NCBI GenBank assembly: GCA_020444165.1
Contig: JAHLLK010000002.1
Location: forward strand, 109,219 to 173,218
Origin: Deltaproteobacteria bacterium
GTDB lineage: Bacteria > Desulfobacterota > Desulfarculia > Desulfarculales > Desulfarculaceae
Direction of reading: 5' to 3'
DNA: 64,000 bases
Within the stretch, counting starts at the first letter, position 1; each line of letters begins with the position of its first letter. This document shows, piece by piece, positions 25,611 to 34,305 of the stretch. A program made the position numbers and the translations under genes. The notes beneath the pieces were generated by a model. That model saw only the letters and a program-made list of their open reading frames with translations, was not told where the DNA came from and ran no database searches.

Positions 25611-26405
25611 ATGCTGGATATAATCTTGGCCCGTGCGCGGCAGAAGCACCGCACCATGGCCTGGCCCGACGGCCCGGCCCCGCCCCTGCCGGCCCGCTTT
25701 CTGGGGCGGCCGGTGCTGGCCCCGGGTTCCTGCCCCGCCGGCTGCCAGGCCTGCCGTGACGTTTGCCCCACCCGGGCCCTCGCCCGGGAGCCGGAGCTGT
25801 GCCTCGATCTATCGCTGGACCTGGGGCGCTGCCTCTTTTGCGGGGAGTGCGCCGCGGCCTGCCCGGCCGGGCGGATCAGCTTCAGCCAAGACTACCGCCT
25901 GGCCACCAGCCGCCGGGAAGACCTGCTGCTCCGCCCCGGGGCCTATCCCCTGGCCGGGCCCCTGGACCCGGCCCGGCGGCGGCTGTTCGGCCGCTCCCTG
26001 AACCTCCGCGAGGTGAGCGCCGGAGGGTGCAACGCCTGCGAGGCCGACACCAACGTGCTGGGCACCATCGGCTGGGACCTGGGGCGCTTCGGGGTGCACT
26101 TCGCCGCCTCGCCCCGCCATGCCGACGGCCTCTTGATCACCGGCCCCGTGCCGGAGAACATGCACCTGGCCCTCCTCAAAACCTACGAGGCCACCCCTTC
26201 GCCCAAGGTGGCCATCGTGGTGGGCTCCTGCGCCATCGCCGGCGGGCCCTTTGCCGGGCACCAGGAAGTCTGTGACGGCGCCGCGGGTCTCCTGCCGGTG
26301 GACCTCTTCATTCCCGGCTGCCCCCCCCACCCCCTCACCATCCTGGACGGCCTCCTGCGCCTCCTGGGCCGGCTCCCGGCCGGGGAGGGGACTAAGAGTC
26401 TTTGA
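25611..26405 (+). CDS. Ferredoxin-small subunit fusion (HyfH-HyfI/NuoB-like)
   Basis: A 264-residue fusion. Residues 35-95 form a two-[4Fe-4S] ferredoxin: Cys41, 45, 48, 52 (CPAGCQACRDVC) and Cys74, 77, 80, 84 (CLFCGECAAAC). Residues 130-264 are the NuoB-like small subunit, with ligands of the proximal cluster Cys140 and Cys143 (GGCNACEAD), Cys207 (GSCAIAG) and Cys237 (PGCPPHP). All cluster ligands are intact, so electrons can reach the large subunit although its nickel site is lost. In Hyc/Hyf these are two separate genes. It is the last gene of the operon, 172 bases after the large subunit with a hairpin repeat between. Confidence 0.88.
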   Translation: MLDIILARARQKHRTMAWPDGPAPPLPARFLGRPVLAPGSCPAGCQACRDVCPTRALAREPELCLDLSLDLGRCLFCGECAAACPAGRISFSQDYRLATSRREDLLLRPGAYPLAGPLDPARRRLFGRSLNLREVSAGGCNACEADTNVLGTIGWDLGRFGVHFAASPRHADGLLITGPVPENMHLALLKTYEATPSPKVAIVVGSCAIAGGPFAGHQEVCDGAAGLLPVDLFIPGCPPHPLTILDGLLRLLGRLPAGEGTKSL

Positions 26406-26407
26406 GA

Positions 26408-26535
26408 GATATGGAAATGTGGGTGCAAGGCCCTTTTTTTGAAAAAAAAGGGCCTTACACCCCAGAAAAGCTGCGCTTTTCTGGGGCCCCCCGTCCTTCC
26501 CCCCACACCCCCCATCCCCCAAAAAACTTCAGTTT
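26408..26535 (+). repeat. Hairpin repeat copy C, at the end of the operon
   Basis: Two stems: GTGCAAGGCCCTTTTTTT (26423-26440) against AAAAAAAGGGCCTTACAC (26443-26460, one mismatch), and CCCCAGAAAAGC (26460-26471) against GCTTTTCTGGGG (26475-26486). The tail CCCCCAAAAAACTTCAG resembles the tails of copies A and B. As the last copy it may act as the operon's terminator. The remaining sequence to 26786 contains no gene. Confidence 0.75.
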
Positions 26536-26727
26536 TTTTCTGCTCCTGCCTGACGCAAAAAATACCCCAGCGTATGATCTCGCCTGCTCCCCCTCCGGGC
26601 TGTACTATCCCTAAACGCCCTGATTTGCGGACTCTTCCTCTAACCGCCAAACCCTACTTTACGTAAGTTTTTAACAAATTCGTGCGTCACAACAGGGCTA
26701 TAGCTGGATCACCCCTGATTTTTTGCC

Positions 26728-26756
26728 TTGACGGTGTGGTCGTGCTTTACTAAGCT
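26728..26756 (+). promoter_or_regulatory. Possible promoter of the IclR-amidase-Liv operon
   Basis: TTGACG (26728-26733), 17 bases, then TAAGCT (26751-26756), 30 bases before the IclR start. The -10 is weak. An IclR site would be expected nearby, but I cannot point to a clear palindrome. Confidence 0.35.
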
Positions 26757-26786
26757 GTATCAAATAACGTAAGGTCGTAACAGTAT

Positions 26787-27581
26787 ATGATACAAACCCC
26801 GCCCGAAAACCCAGGCCAGGGAGTCCTCAAGTCGGCCCAGACGGTGCTGATGGTGCTGGGGGCCTTTGCCGAACTGCCCTACGAGTCCAGCCTGGCCGAG
26901 ATCACCCAGGCGGTGGGCCTCCCCAAGATGAAGGCCCACCGGGCGCTCAAGACCCTCCTCTGCAGCGGCTTCCTCGTGCAGAACCCCCAGACCAAAAAGT
27001 TCCGCCTGCACTACTCCGTGCTGGCCCTGGCCCGCAAGTTCCAGAGCGGCCAGGCCGTGCACGCCGTGGCTCACGACATCCTCTCGGGCCTGGCCCGCCA
27101 GGTGCGCGAGGACATTACCGTGGCCGTGCTGGGCGAGAACCAGCGGGAGGCGGTGTTCGTGGACCGTTTGTACGGCGGAGCGCGCATCACCTTCTTCTGC
27201 GACGTGGGCCGCCGGCTGCCCCTGCACGTGGGCGCCGCGGCCAAGGCGCTGTTGGCCCACCTGCCCGCGGAGGAGTTCGAGCGCTATTTGCAGGACTTCA
27301 CCCCGGTGCAGATCAGCCCCTGCACCCTGGTTTCCGAAGAGAAAATCCGCCAGGACCGCGAGACCACCCGCCAGCGGGGCTATTCCTACAGCAACCAGGA
27401 GGTGGACACCGGGGTCTCGGCCGTGGGGGCCTGCATCCTGGACGCGGCGGGCTATCCGGCCGCGGCCATGGCCATCGGCTCCCTGCACGTGAACCTGACG
27501 CCGGCCCGCATCGATGAGCTGGGCCGGCTTTTGCACCAAACCGCCGGAGAAATCTCCGCCAACCTGGGTCACGGGTTGTGA
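26787..27581 (+). CDS. IclR-family transcriptional regulator
   Basis: A 264-residue regulator. The N-terminal winged helix (VLKSAQTVLMVLGAF, SLAEITQAVGLPKMKAHRAL) is followed by the IclR ligand domain, with PLHVGAAAKALLAHLPAEEF and the C-terminal RQRGYSYSNQEVDTGVSAVG. It is the first gene of an apparent nine-gene unit on the plus strand: the acetamidase gene starts 25 bases later. It probably senses an amide or the acid made from it and controls this operon. Confidence 0.9.
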   Translation: MIQTPPENPGQGVLKSAQTVLMVLGAFAELPYESSLAEITQAVGLPKMKAHRALKTLLCSGFLVQNPQTKKFRLHYSVLALARKFQSGQAVHAVAHDILSGLARQVREDITVAVLGENQREAVFVDRLYGGARITFFCDVGRRLPLHVGAAAKALLAHLPAEEFERYLQDFTPVQISPCTLVSEEKIRQDRETTRQRGYSYSNQEVDTGVSAVGACILDAAGYPAAAMAIGSLHVNLTPARIDELGRLLHQTAGEISANLGHGL

Positions 27582-27606
27582 CCCGGGCCAGGGATTGCAA
27601 AGCTAA

Positions 27607-28482
27607 ATGCGACTGACCTGTATTGAGGACCATCTTCACTACGCTTTTTCCGCCGACCTTCCGCCGGTGCTCACGGTCAACCCCGGTCAACGCCTGGTGG
27701 TGGAGACCCTTGACGCCTCCCACGGCCAGATCCGGCCCGGCCGCGACGTGCCCGTGGACCGCTCCCGGCTCCTGCCCATCACCGGCCCGGTGGCCGTGGC
27801 CGGGGCCCGGCCGGGGGACGCCCTCCAGCTAAGCTTCGAGCAGATCGAGTTCAGTCCGGTGGGTCACGCCTGGGTCCGGCCCGGCCTGGGCATCCTGGAG
27901 TTGGACGCCGGCAAGCCCCTGTACGTACGGGAGTTCCGGGTGTCCGATCGGGTGGAGGTGGCCCCGGGGGTCTCCATTCCCCTGCGGCCCATGCTGGGCA
28001 TCGTGGGAGTGGCCACCCCCGAACCGACTCCCGCCCGCCTGCCCGGAGTGCACGGCGGCAACCTGGACTGCGTGGACGTCACCACGGGCAACCAGCTTCT
28101 GCTGCCGGTGCTGGCGCCGGGGGGCAATCTCTCCTTGGGCGACGCCCACGCCGCCATGGGCGAGGGGGAGGTCAGCGGGTCGGGGATCGAGATCGCCGCC
28201 ACCGTGACCTTCACCGTGGACCTGATCCCGGACGCGGGCCTGGATGGCCCCGTGGTGCTCACCCCGCACAAGACGGCGTTCCTCGCTTCGGAGGCTTCCC
28301 TGGACCGGGCGGTGCCCGCCGCCCTGCAACGGGCCCTGCGGGCCCTGACCGAACGCGGGGGGCAGAGCCCGGACGAGGCCTACCTGACCGCCTCCATCGC
28401 CGGCAACGCCCGCATCTGTCAGGTGGTCAACGGCTTGGTCACCGCAGCCTTCGAGCTGCCCCGGGAGGTGTTTCAATGGTGA
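27607..28482 (+). CDS. Acetamidase/formamidase family amidohydrolase
   Basis: A 291-residue enzyme of the FmdA/AmdA family, which hydrolyses short amides to the acid and ammonia in the cytoplasm. Signatures are GVHGGNLDCVDVTTGNQLLL near residue 142 and LGDAHAAMGEGEVSGSGIEI near 178. The protein is shorter than FmdA (about 400 residues) but matches the common shorter bacterial members. Its last seven bases overlap the nitrilase-family gene, so the two are translationally coupled. Two different amide-cleaving enzymes followed by an importer argue for an amide as nutrient or nitrogen source. Confidence 0.88.
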   Translation: MRLTCIEDHLHYAFSADLPPVLTVNPGQRLVVETLDASHGQIRPGRDVPVDRSRLLPITGPVAVAGARPGDALQLSFEQIEFSPVGHAWVRPGLGILELDAGKPLYVREFRVSDRVEVAPGVSIPLRPMLGIVGVATPEPTPARLPGVHGGNLDCVDVTTGNQLLLPVLAPGGNLSLGDAHAAMGEGEVSGSGIEIAATVTFTVDLIPDAGLDGPVVLTPHKTAFLASEASLDRAVPAALQRALRALTERGGQSPDEAYLTASIAGNARICQVVNGLVTAAFELPREVFQW

Positions 28483-29300
28483 AAGCGGCCGTGGTGCAGA
28501 TGGATGTGGCCCTGGGGCGTCCGGAACAGAACCAGGCCAGGATTCTTTCCCTGGCCATGGAGACCGCGGCCGATCTGGTGGTGTTCCCCGAGTGCGCCAA
28601 CTCGGGCTACGTGTTTGGCTCGGCCGCCGAGGCCCTGCCCTTTGCCGACCCCATCCCCGGCCCCTTTGTGGAAGAATTGGTTGCCGTGGCCCGCGAGCGG
28701 GGGCGGTGTCTGGCCGTGGGCCTCCTGGAAAACCACGGGGGCCGGCTCTGCAATTCCGCGGTGCTCATCACTGGCCAGGGTGAGGTTCACCTCTACCGCA
28801 AGACCCATCTGCCCTTCATCGGCCTGGACCGTTTCGTGGAGCCGGGGGACAGCCTGGAGCCTTTCGACACCCCGCTCGGCCGGGTGGGCCTGGCCATCTG
28901 TTACGAATGGCGTTTCCCGGAGGTGGCCCGCAGCCTGGCGCTCAGGGGGGCGGACATCGTGGTGGGGCTTTCCAACTGGCCCACCGGAGCCCTGGTCATT
29001 CCCACCGTGCTCCTGCCGGCCCGGGCCGTGGAGAACCGGGTCTGGATCGTGTCCGCCAACCGGGTGGGCCTGGAGCGGGGCACCACCTTCATCGGCCGCT
29101 CGTCCATCATCTCCCCCAGCGGCGAAACCCTGGCCGAAGTGCCCCCGGGCCGGGAAGGGACCGCCGTGGCCGAGATCGCGCCCGAACTGGCCCGGGACAA
29201 GAAGCTGGTCAAAATCCCCGGGGAGTACGAGCTGGACCTCTGGCAGGACCGCCGCCCCTCCCTGTACGCGGCGACCGCGCGGGATGGCGCCCATGCTTGA
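28476..29300 (+). CDS. Carbon-nitrogen hydrolase (nitrilase superfamily amidase)
   Basis: A 274-residue enzyme with the complete nitrilase-superfamily triad: Glu39 (VVFPECANSGY), Lys109 (LYRKTHLP) and Cys142 (LAICYEWRFPEV). Sequence after the Cys resembles amidases and N-carbamoyl hydrolases rather than true nitrilases. It overlaps the acetamidase gene by seven bases and the permease start by eight. It may cleave the same transported amide or an intermediate released from it. Confidence 0.9.
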   Translation: MVKAAVVQMDVALGRPEQNQARILSLAMETAADLVVFPECANSGYVFGSAAEALPFADPIPGPFVEELVAVARERGRCLAVGLLENHGGRLCNSAVLITGQGEVHLYRKTHLPFIGLDRFVEPGDSLEPFDTPLGRVGLAICYEWRFPEVARSLALRGADIVVGLSNWPTGALVIPTVLLPARAVENRVWIVSANRVGLERGTTFIGRSSIISPSGETLAEVPPGREGTAVAEIAPELARDKKLVKIPGEYELDLWQDRRPSLYAATARDGAHA

Positions 29301-30177
29301 GTTCATCCCCCAGTTGGTGGTCAACGGCATAGTCCTGGGCAGCATCTACGTGCTGGTGGCCCTGGGGCTGACCCTGATCTTCGGGATCATCGACGTGGTG
29401 AACTTCGCCCACGGCGAGTTCTACATGGTGGGGGCCTTTGTGGCCTTTGTGTGCGTGAGCAAGCTGGGTCTGCCCTATCCCCTGGCCATCGTGGCCACGG
29501 CGCTGGTGACCGGCATCTTCGGCTACATCACCGAGAAGGTGATCATCCGCTCCCTGCGGCTACGGGACCCCCACCCCATCAACTACGTGCTGGTTACCGT
29601 GGGGCTCTCCACCTTCCTCCTGTACGGGATCAACTTCGTGTTCGGCCCGGACCTGAAGCGCATCCCCTCCCCCTACATGAAGCAGATCCTCCACTTCGGC
29701 AACGTCTTCCTCACCGCCCAGCGCCTTTGGGTGGTGGTGGTGGCGGCGCTGTTGGTGGCCCTGTTGGCCTATTTCGTCAAATACTCCCCCCTGGGCAAAC
29801 AGATGCGGGCCACGGCCCAGAACTTCTCGGCCGCCCGCATCGTGGGGGTGAACACCGACCGGGTCTTTGCCTCCACCTTCTTCATCGGCGCCATGCTGGC
29901 GGGCATCGCCGGGGCTCTGGTGGGGGCCATGTTCGTCACCGAGCCGGCCATGGGCATCCACATCATCGTCAAGGCCTTCATCGTGGTGGTGGTGGGCGGC
30001 ATGGGCAGCATCATCGGCTCCATCGTGGCCGGGCTGGGCCTGGGCCTCCTGGAAACGGTGGCCGGCGCGGCCATGCCGGCGGAGTTCCTGGACATCATTG
30101 GGTTTTCCATCATGATCATCATTCTTTTGACCAAGCCCACCGGCCTGTTCGGCAGCAAGGGGGACGCCCGTGCCTAG
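29293..30177 (+). CDS. livH: Branched-chain amino-acid type ABC permease LivH
   Basis: A 294-residue membrane permease. Typical LivH features are VLVALGLTLIFGIIDVVNFAHGEFYMVGAF near the start (the NFAHG motif) and the EAA-like loop around AQNFSAARIVGVNTDRVFA, then VVVGGMGSIIGSIVAGLGLG. The likely start is the ATG at 29293; another in frame at 29284 would add three residues. It overlaps the amidase end and the livM start (by eight bases). With the two amidases upstream, the transported substrate may be an amide rather than an amino acid, since urea and short amides are known substrates of this transporter family (UrtABCDE, FmdDEF). Confidence 0.9.
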   Translation: MLEFIPQLVVNGIVLGSIYVLVALGLTLIFGIIDVVNFAHGEFYMVGAFVAFVCVSKLGLPYPLAIVATALVTGIFGYITEKVIIRSLRLRDPHPINYVLVTVGLSTFLLYGINFVFGPDLKRIPSPYMKQILHFGNVFLTAQRLWVVVVAALLVALLAYFVKYSPLGKQMRATAQNFSAARIVGVNTDRVFASTFFIGAMLAGIAGALVGAMFVTEPAMGIHIIVKAFIVVVVGGMGSIIGSIVAGLGLGLLETVAGAAMPAEFLDIIGFSIMIIILLTKPTGLFGSKGDARA

Positions 30178-31126
30178 GTATGTCCCCGGCGGAGCCGTGA
30201 TCCTGGCGGCCTTGGCCCTGCCCCTCATCTTCCCGCAGGCCTTTTATCAGCACATCATGATCACCGCGGTGATCAACATCATCCTGGCGGTGAGCCTGGG
30301 GGTCATCGTGGGTTACATCGGGGAGCTGTCCCTGGCCCACGCCGCCTTCTACGGCATCGGCGCCTACACCTCGGCCCTGCTCATGGTCAAGCTGGGGTTG
30401 CCCTTTGGGCTGGCCTTCCCCCTGGCCATCGCCGCCGCCGGGCTCCTGGGCTTCATCATCGGCATTCCCGCCCTGCGGCTCTCCGGCCATTACTTCGCCA
30501 TAGCCACCTTGGGTTTTCAGGGCATCGTGGTGCTGTTGATCATCAACCTGGTGGACCTGACCCGGGGCCCCATGGGCCTGCCCGGCATCCCCTCGCCCGG
30601 CGTCCTGCACCTGGGCGGCCTGACCATCGACTTTGGCGACAAGCTGGCCTTCTATTACCTGGCCTTCGCGGTGATGCTGGTCACGCTTCTTTTGGTGCGG
30701 AACCTGCTCCGCTACAAGTTCGGCGAGGCCTTCATCGCCACCCGGGACGACCCTCTTTTGGCCGAGTCCATCGGGGTGCGCCCCCGGGACAGCCGCATGC
30801 TGGCCTTTGTCTTCGGCGCGGCCCTGGCCGGGGCGGCGGGCAGCCTCTACGCCCACTACACCCTGTTCATCAGTCCCGACTCCTTCAACTTGGCCGAGTC
30901 CATCTACCTGGTGACCATGGTGATCATCGGCGGGCGGGGGACCATCCTGGGCCCGGTGCTGGGGGCGGTGCTCTTGACGGGTTTGCCCGAAGTGCTCCGT
31001 TTCGCGGGCGATCTGCAGTTCGTCATCTACGGGCTGATGCTCATGCTGGTGGTGATCTTCCTGCCCAAGGGCATAGTGGGCTTTTGGGACCGCTTCCGGG
31101 CGCGCCCCGAACCGCTGGAAAGCTGA
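30170..31126 (+). CDS. livM: Branched-chain amino-acid type ABC permease LivM
   Basis: A 318-residue membrane permease with about nine hydrophobic segments. Family motifs are VGYIGELSLAHAAFYGIGAY (about residue 45), RDDPLLAESIGVRPRDSRML (the cytoplasmic coupling loop) and VTMVIIGGRGTILGPVLGA near the end. It pairs with LivH to form the channel. The start overlaps livH by eight bases, and livG begins 15 bases after its stop. Confidence 0.92.
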   Translation: MPRYVPGGAVILAALALPLIFPQAFYQHIMITAVINIILAVSLGVIVGYIGELSLAHAAFYGIGAYTSALLMVKLGLPFGLAFPLAIAAAGLLGFIIGIPALRLSGHYFAIATLGFQGIVVLLIINLVDLTRGPMGLPGIPSPGVLHLGGLTIDFGDKLAFYYLAFAVMLVTLLLVRNLLRYKFGEAFIATRDDPLLAESIGVRPRDSRMLAFVFGAALAGAAGSLYAHYTLFISPDSFNLAESIYLVTMVIIGGRGTILGPVLGAVLLTGLPEVLRFAGDLQFVIYGLMLMLVVIFLPKGIVGFWDRFRARPEPLES

Positions 31127-31141
31127 GAGGGTGGGAAGGCT

Positions 31142-31909
31142 ATGGAATTATTGCAGATAGCCGGCTTGAGCAAGTCCTACGGCGGCGTCTCCGCCAACCA
31201 GGACATTTCCCTGACCATCCGGGAAAACGAGATCGTCAGCATCATCGGGCCCAACGGGGCGGGCAAGACCACCCTGTTCGACCTCATCACCGGGGTGACC
31301 CGGGCGGACGCGGGCCAGGTCCGTTTCCAGGGCGCCGAGATCACCCATTTGTCCACCGCGGACATCGCCCGGCGGGGCGTCGTGCGCACCTTCCAGCACA
31401 CCAAGACCTTCCGGGATCTCACCGTGCTCCAGGCGGTGATGATCGGCCGGCACCTGCACGACCGCACCACCCTGTGGCAGGCCCTGTTGGCCGCCGGCCC
31501 GGCCCGGGCCCACAAGCAGCGGAAACGGGAGCGGGCCTTGGCCATCCTCGAGTTCATGGGCCTGGCCGACAAAAGCGGCCAGATCACCCAAAACCTGCCC
31601 TACGGCGAGCAGAAGCTTCTGAACATCGCCATCGCCCTGGCCGTGGAACCCAAGCTCCTGTTGTTGGACGAGCCCGCCGCGGGCATGAACCCCATGGAAT
31701 CCCTGCGCATGTTGGGGACCATCCGCAAGATCCGGGAAACCGGGGTCACCGTGGGCCTGGTGGAGCACAACATGCGCCTGGTCATGAATATCTCCGAGCG
31801 GATTTTCGTCCTGGATTACGGCGAGCTGATCGCCCAAGGCTCCCCCGCCGAGATCCGGGCCAATCCCAAGGTGATCGAGGTGTACCTGGGGAGGCAGGCC
31901 TGTGCTTGA
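31142..31909 (+). CDS. livG: ABC transporter ATP-binding protein LivG
   Basis: A 255-residue ATPase. Walker A is GPNGAGKTTLFDLITG (about residue 37), the signature is NLPYGEQKLLNIAIALA, Walker B is LLLLDEPAAGMNP, and the switch His lies in LVEHNMRLVMNISERI. The GEQ variant of the ABC signature is normal in LivG. It overlaps livF by eight bases. Confidence 0.93.
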   Translation: MELLQIAGLSKSYGGVSANQDISLTIRENEIVSIIGPNGAGKTTLFDLITGVTRADAGQVRFQGAEITHLSTADIARRGVVRTFQHTKTFRDLTVLQAVMIGRHLHDRTTLWQALLAAGPARAHKQRKRERALAILEFMGLADKSGQITQNLPYGEQKLLNIAIALAVEPKLLLLDEPAAGMNPMESLRMLGTIRKIRETGVTVGLVEHNMRLVMNISERIFVLDYGELIAQGSPAEIRANPKVIEVYLGRQACA

Positions 31910-32606
31910 GCTAAGTGAAGTCCGGGTTTCCTACGACCGCGTGCCCGCCCTCCGGGGGGTTTCCCTCACCGTGAACGAGGGCGAGATCGTGGCGCTCATC
32001 GGGGCCAACGGGGCCGGCAAGTCCTCCACCCTGCGGGCCATTCAGGGCCTGGTGAAGGTGAAGAGCGGCCGCATCGCCTGGCAGGGCCGGGACCTCACCG
32101 GGGCCGCGCCCCACCAGGTGGTGCGCCAGGGCATTGCCCATTGCCCCGAGGGCCGCCAGGTCTTCCCCCAGATGACCGTGGACGAGAACCTGCACATGGG
32201 CGGCATGGTGCTCCCCGACGCGGCCCGCCGCGGCCAGCTTCTGGAGATGGTCTACCGTTATTTCCCCCGCCTGCTGGAGCGCCGCCGGCAGAACGCGGGG
32301 AGCCTCTCCGGCGGCGAGCAACAGATGCTGGCCATCGGCCGGGCCCTGATGGGCGATCCCCGGCTGTTGATGCTGGACGAGCCCTCCATGGGCCTGGCCC
32401 CCATCCTGGTGGACACCATTTTCGAGCTGATCCGGGCCATCAACCAGGAGGGCATCTCCATCCTGCTGGTGGAGCAGAACGCCTTCATGGCCCTGGAGTA
32501 TTCCACCCGGGCCTATGTCATCGAAAACGGCAAGATCGGGGCCGCGGGCCCCTCGCGGGAGCTCTTGGACGATGAGTCTGTGCGGGAAGCCTATCTGGGG
32601 CTTTAG
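31902..32606 (+). CDS. livF: ABC transporter ATP-binding protein LivF
   Basis: A 234-residue ATPase. Walker A is GANGAGKSSTLRAIQG, the signature is SLSGGEQQMLAIGRALMG, Walker B is LLMLDEPSMGLAP, and the switch His position is Gln in LVEQNAFMALEYSTRAYVIE, as usual in LivF. It begins inside the end of livG, and its own last 35 bases overlap a small exported-protein gene in another frame. Confidence 0.93.
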   Translation: MLELSEVRVSYDRVPALRGVSLTVNEGEIVALIGANGAGKSSTLRAIQGLVKVKSGRIAWQGRDLTGAAPHQVVRQGIAHCPEGRQVFPQMTVDENLHMGGMVLPDAARRGQLLEMVYRYFPRLLERRRQNAGSLSGGEQQMLAIGRALMGDPRLLMLDEPSMGLAPILVDTIFELIRAINQEGISILLVEQNAFMALEYSTRAYVIENGKIGAAGPSRELLDDESVREAYLGL

Positions 32607-33012
32607 GCTGGCCCTACTTTCCCTGCTCAGCCTTAGCCTGGCCACCGCGGTGGCGGCGGCTCCGGCCGGGGCCGGGCAGGGCCCCGGCCCGGCCGCCGAG
32701 GCCGGGGACGGGGCGGCCCGGGCCTGCCGCCTGGTCCAGCAGTACGGCGGCGGGGCCGGCGGCCCGGAAACCATCGGCAGCCTGCTGGACCTGAACATGC
32801 GGCAATGGAAGCCCCAGTCCAACCTCGGCATAGGGGTGCTGGGCTGGCGGGCCGAGAGGTTGGGGCCCGGCGTGTACCGGGTGGTCTACGCCTATGAGGA
32901 GATAGGCCGGAAGCCGGTGGAGGTGCCCTGGCGGGTGGACCTGGCCGCTTCCCGCTTGACCCCGCTGACGCCCCTCAGCCAACGCATCCAGAGAATGTCC
33001 GAGCTTTTGTAA
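32572..33012 (+). CDS. Small exported protein of unknown function inside the Liv operon
   Basis: A 146-residue protein. The N-terminus is a signal peptide (PIWGFRLALLSLLSLSLATA, then VAAAPAGAGQ), and the mature part contains ACRLVQQYGGG, GWRAERLGPGVYRVVYAYEE and VPWRVDLAASRLTPLTPLS. No lipobox Cys is at the cleavage site, so a soluble periplasmic protein is likely. I do not recognise a family. The ATG lies inside livF in another frame, and the gene ends 86 bases before livK, so it is probably translated with the transporter and might assist it. Confidence 0.65.
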   Translation: MSLCGKPIWGFRLALLSLLSLSLATAVAAAPAGAGQGPGPAAEAGDGAARACRLVQQYGGGAGGPETIGSLLDLNMRQWKPQSNLGIGVLGWRAERLGPGVYRVVYAYEEIGRKPVEVPWRVDLAASRLTPLTPLSQRIQRMSELL

Positions 33013-33098
33013 ACCGCCGGCCGGCGGCCGGCCGCAGGGAACCGGCAACCAAGTTGCCTGTCCGCCGGGGGTGGACAGAGCATGGAGGAGAGAAAGCC

Positions 33099-34259
33099 AT
33101 GAAGAAGATTCTAGTAGCGATAACGGCGATCCTGGCCCTGACCGTGGCGGCGGCCTGGGCGGCCGGGCCGGTTAAGGTGGGCGTGGTGCTGCCCTTCTCC
33201 GGTCCGGTGGGCTCCGACGGCGCCCGCACTTTCAACGGCGTGGAACTGGCGGTGCAGGAGATCAACGCCGCCGGTGGCGTGGACGTGGGCGGTCAGAAGA
33301 TGCCGATCGAGGTCATCAAGGAGGACAGCACCTGCAACCCCCGCATGTCCGTGGCGGCGGTGGAAAAGCTGATGACCCGGGACAACGTCTCGCTGGTCAT
33401 CGGTGACTTCTGCAGCACCTCCACCCTGGCCGACGCCGAAGTGGCCAAGCGCAACGAGGTTCCCCAGGTCACGCCCATTTCCATTGCCCCGCCCATCACC
33501 CAGCAGGGCAACAAGTGGATCTTCCGCAACTGCGACAACTCCGACATGATGGCCCGGGCCTTTGTGAAGCAGGCGGTCCAGTCCCTGGGCATCAAGCGCT
33601 GGGCGTTCCTGGCCCGCAACGACGACTACGGCCGGGGCGGGGTGGAGTCCCTCAGCGCCCTGGTGAAGCAGGAAGGCGGCGAGGTGGTGGCGGTCGAGTA
33701 TCATCCCCAGGGCGCCACTGACTACTACACCCTCTTGACCAAGATCCGGGCCGCCAAGCCTGACGGCATCGCCCTGATCGCCAACACCGCCGAGCATTCG
33801 GTGGCCACCAACCAAATGGCCGAGATCGGCCTGACCAAGGAAGTCCGCCTGCTGGACCCCACCAGCGCCTACTTCAACCCCGAGTTCATGAAGCTGACCG
33901 GGGCCAACTCCAACGGCATGGCCGGCCCCACCCGCTACGTGCCCAACCTCGACACGCCCGAGAACCAGAAGTTCGTGGAGAGCTACAAAAAGGCCTTTAA
34001 CGAGGACCCGGACAAGTTCGCCATGAGCGGCTACGAGACCATGTACCTGGCGGCCAAGGCCCTGGCGCAGGCCGGCACCACCGACCCCAAGGCGGTGCGC
34101 GACGCCCTGGCCAAGGTCAAGATGCAGAGCGTGCAGGGCCGGGAAATCTACTTCGACAACCACAACCAGATCGTGTTGGATGAGTTCCTGGTGCAGGTCA
34201 AGGACGGCAAGTACGAGATCCTGGGCAAGGTGGAAGGCGAGAAGCTCCTGACCAAGTAG
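33099..34259 (+). CDS. livK: ABC transporter substrate-binding protein LivK-like
   Basis: A 386-residue periplasmic binding protein. It has a signal peptide (MKKILVAITAILALTVAAAWAA, cut before GPVKVG) and the type I periplasmic fold: VGVVLPFSGPVGSDGARTFN, VKVIIGDF-like VSLVIGDFCSTSTLADAEV, FLARNDDYGRGGVESL and the C-terminal FAMSGYETMYLAAKALAQAG. A disulphide between the two cysteines near residues 80-105 is possible. AGGAGAG precedes the ATG. Placing the binding protein last, after a hairpin-containing spacer, is common and allows higher expression. The ligand is not readable; upstream amidases suggest an amide. Confidence 0.9.
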   Translation: MKKILVAITAILALTVAAAWAAGPVKVGVVLPFSGPVGSDGARTFNGVELAVQEINAAGGVDVGGQKMPIEVIKEDSTCNPRMSVAAVEKLMTRDNVSLVIGDFCSTSTLADAEVAKRNEVPQVTPISIAPPITQQGNKWIFRNCDNSDMMARAFVKQAVQSLGIKRWAFLARNDDYGRGGVESLSALVKQEGGEVVAVEYHPQGATDYYTLLTKIRAAKPDGIALIANTAEHSVATNQMAEIGLTKEVRLLDPTSAYFNPEFMKLTGANSNGMAGPTRYVPNLDTPENQKFVESYKKAFNEDPDKFAMSGYETMYLAAKALAQAGTTDPKAVRDALAKVKMQSVQGREIYFDNHNQIVLDEFLVQVKDGKYEILGKVEGEKLLTK

Positions 34260-34305
34260 CCGGGGTGGCAAACACCCCGCTCCCAGAGGTCAGGAATTAC
34301 AAAAA

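Noticed and set aside
23825..25771. 648-codon antisense frame opposite the large subunit
   Set aside because: Contains intergenic repeat sequence and no motifs; the sense frame is a clear NuoCD-like protein.
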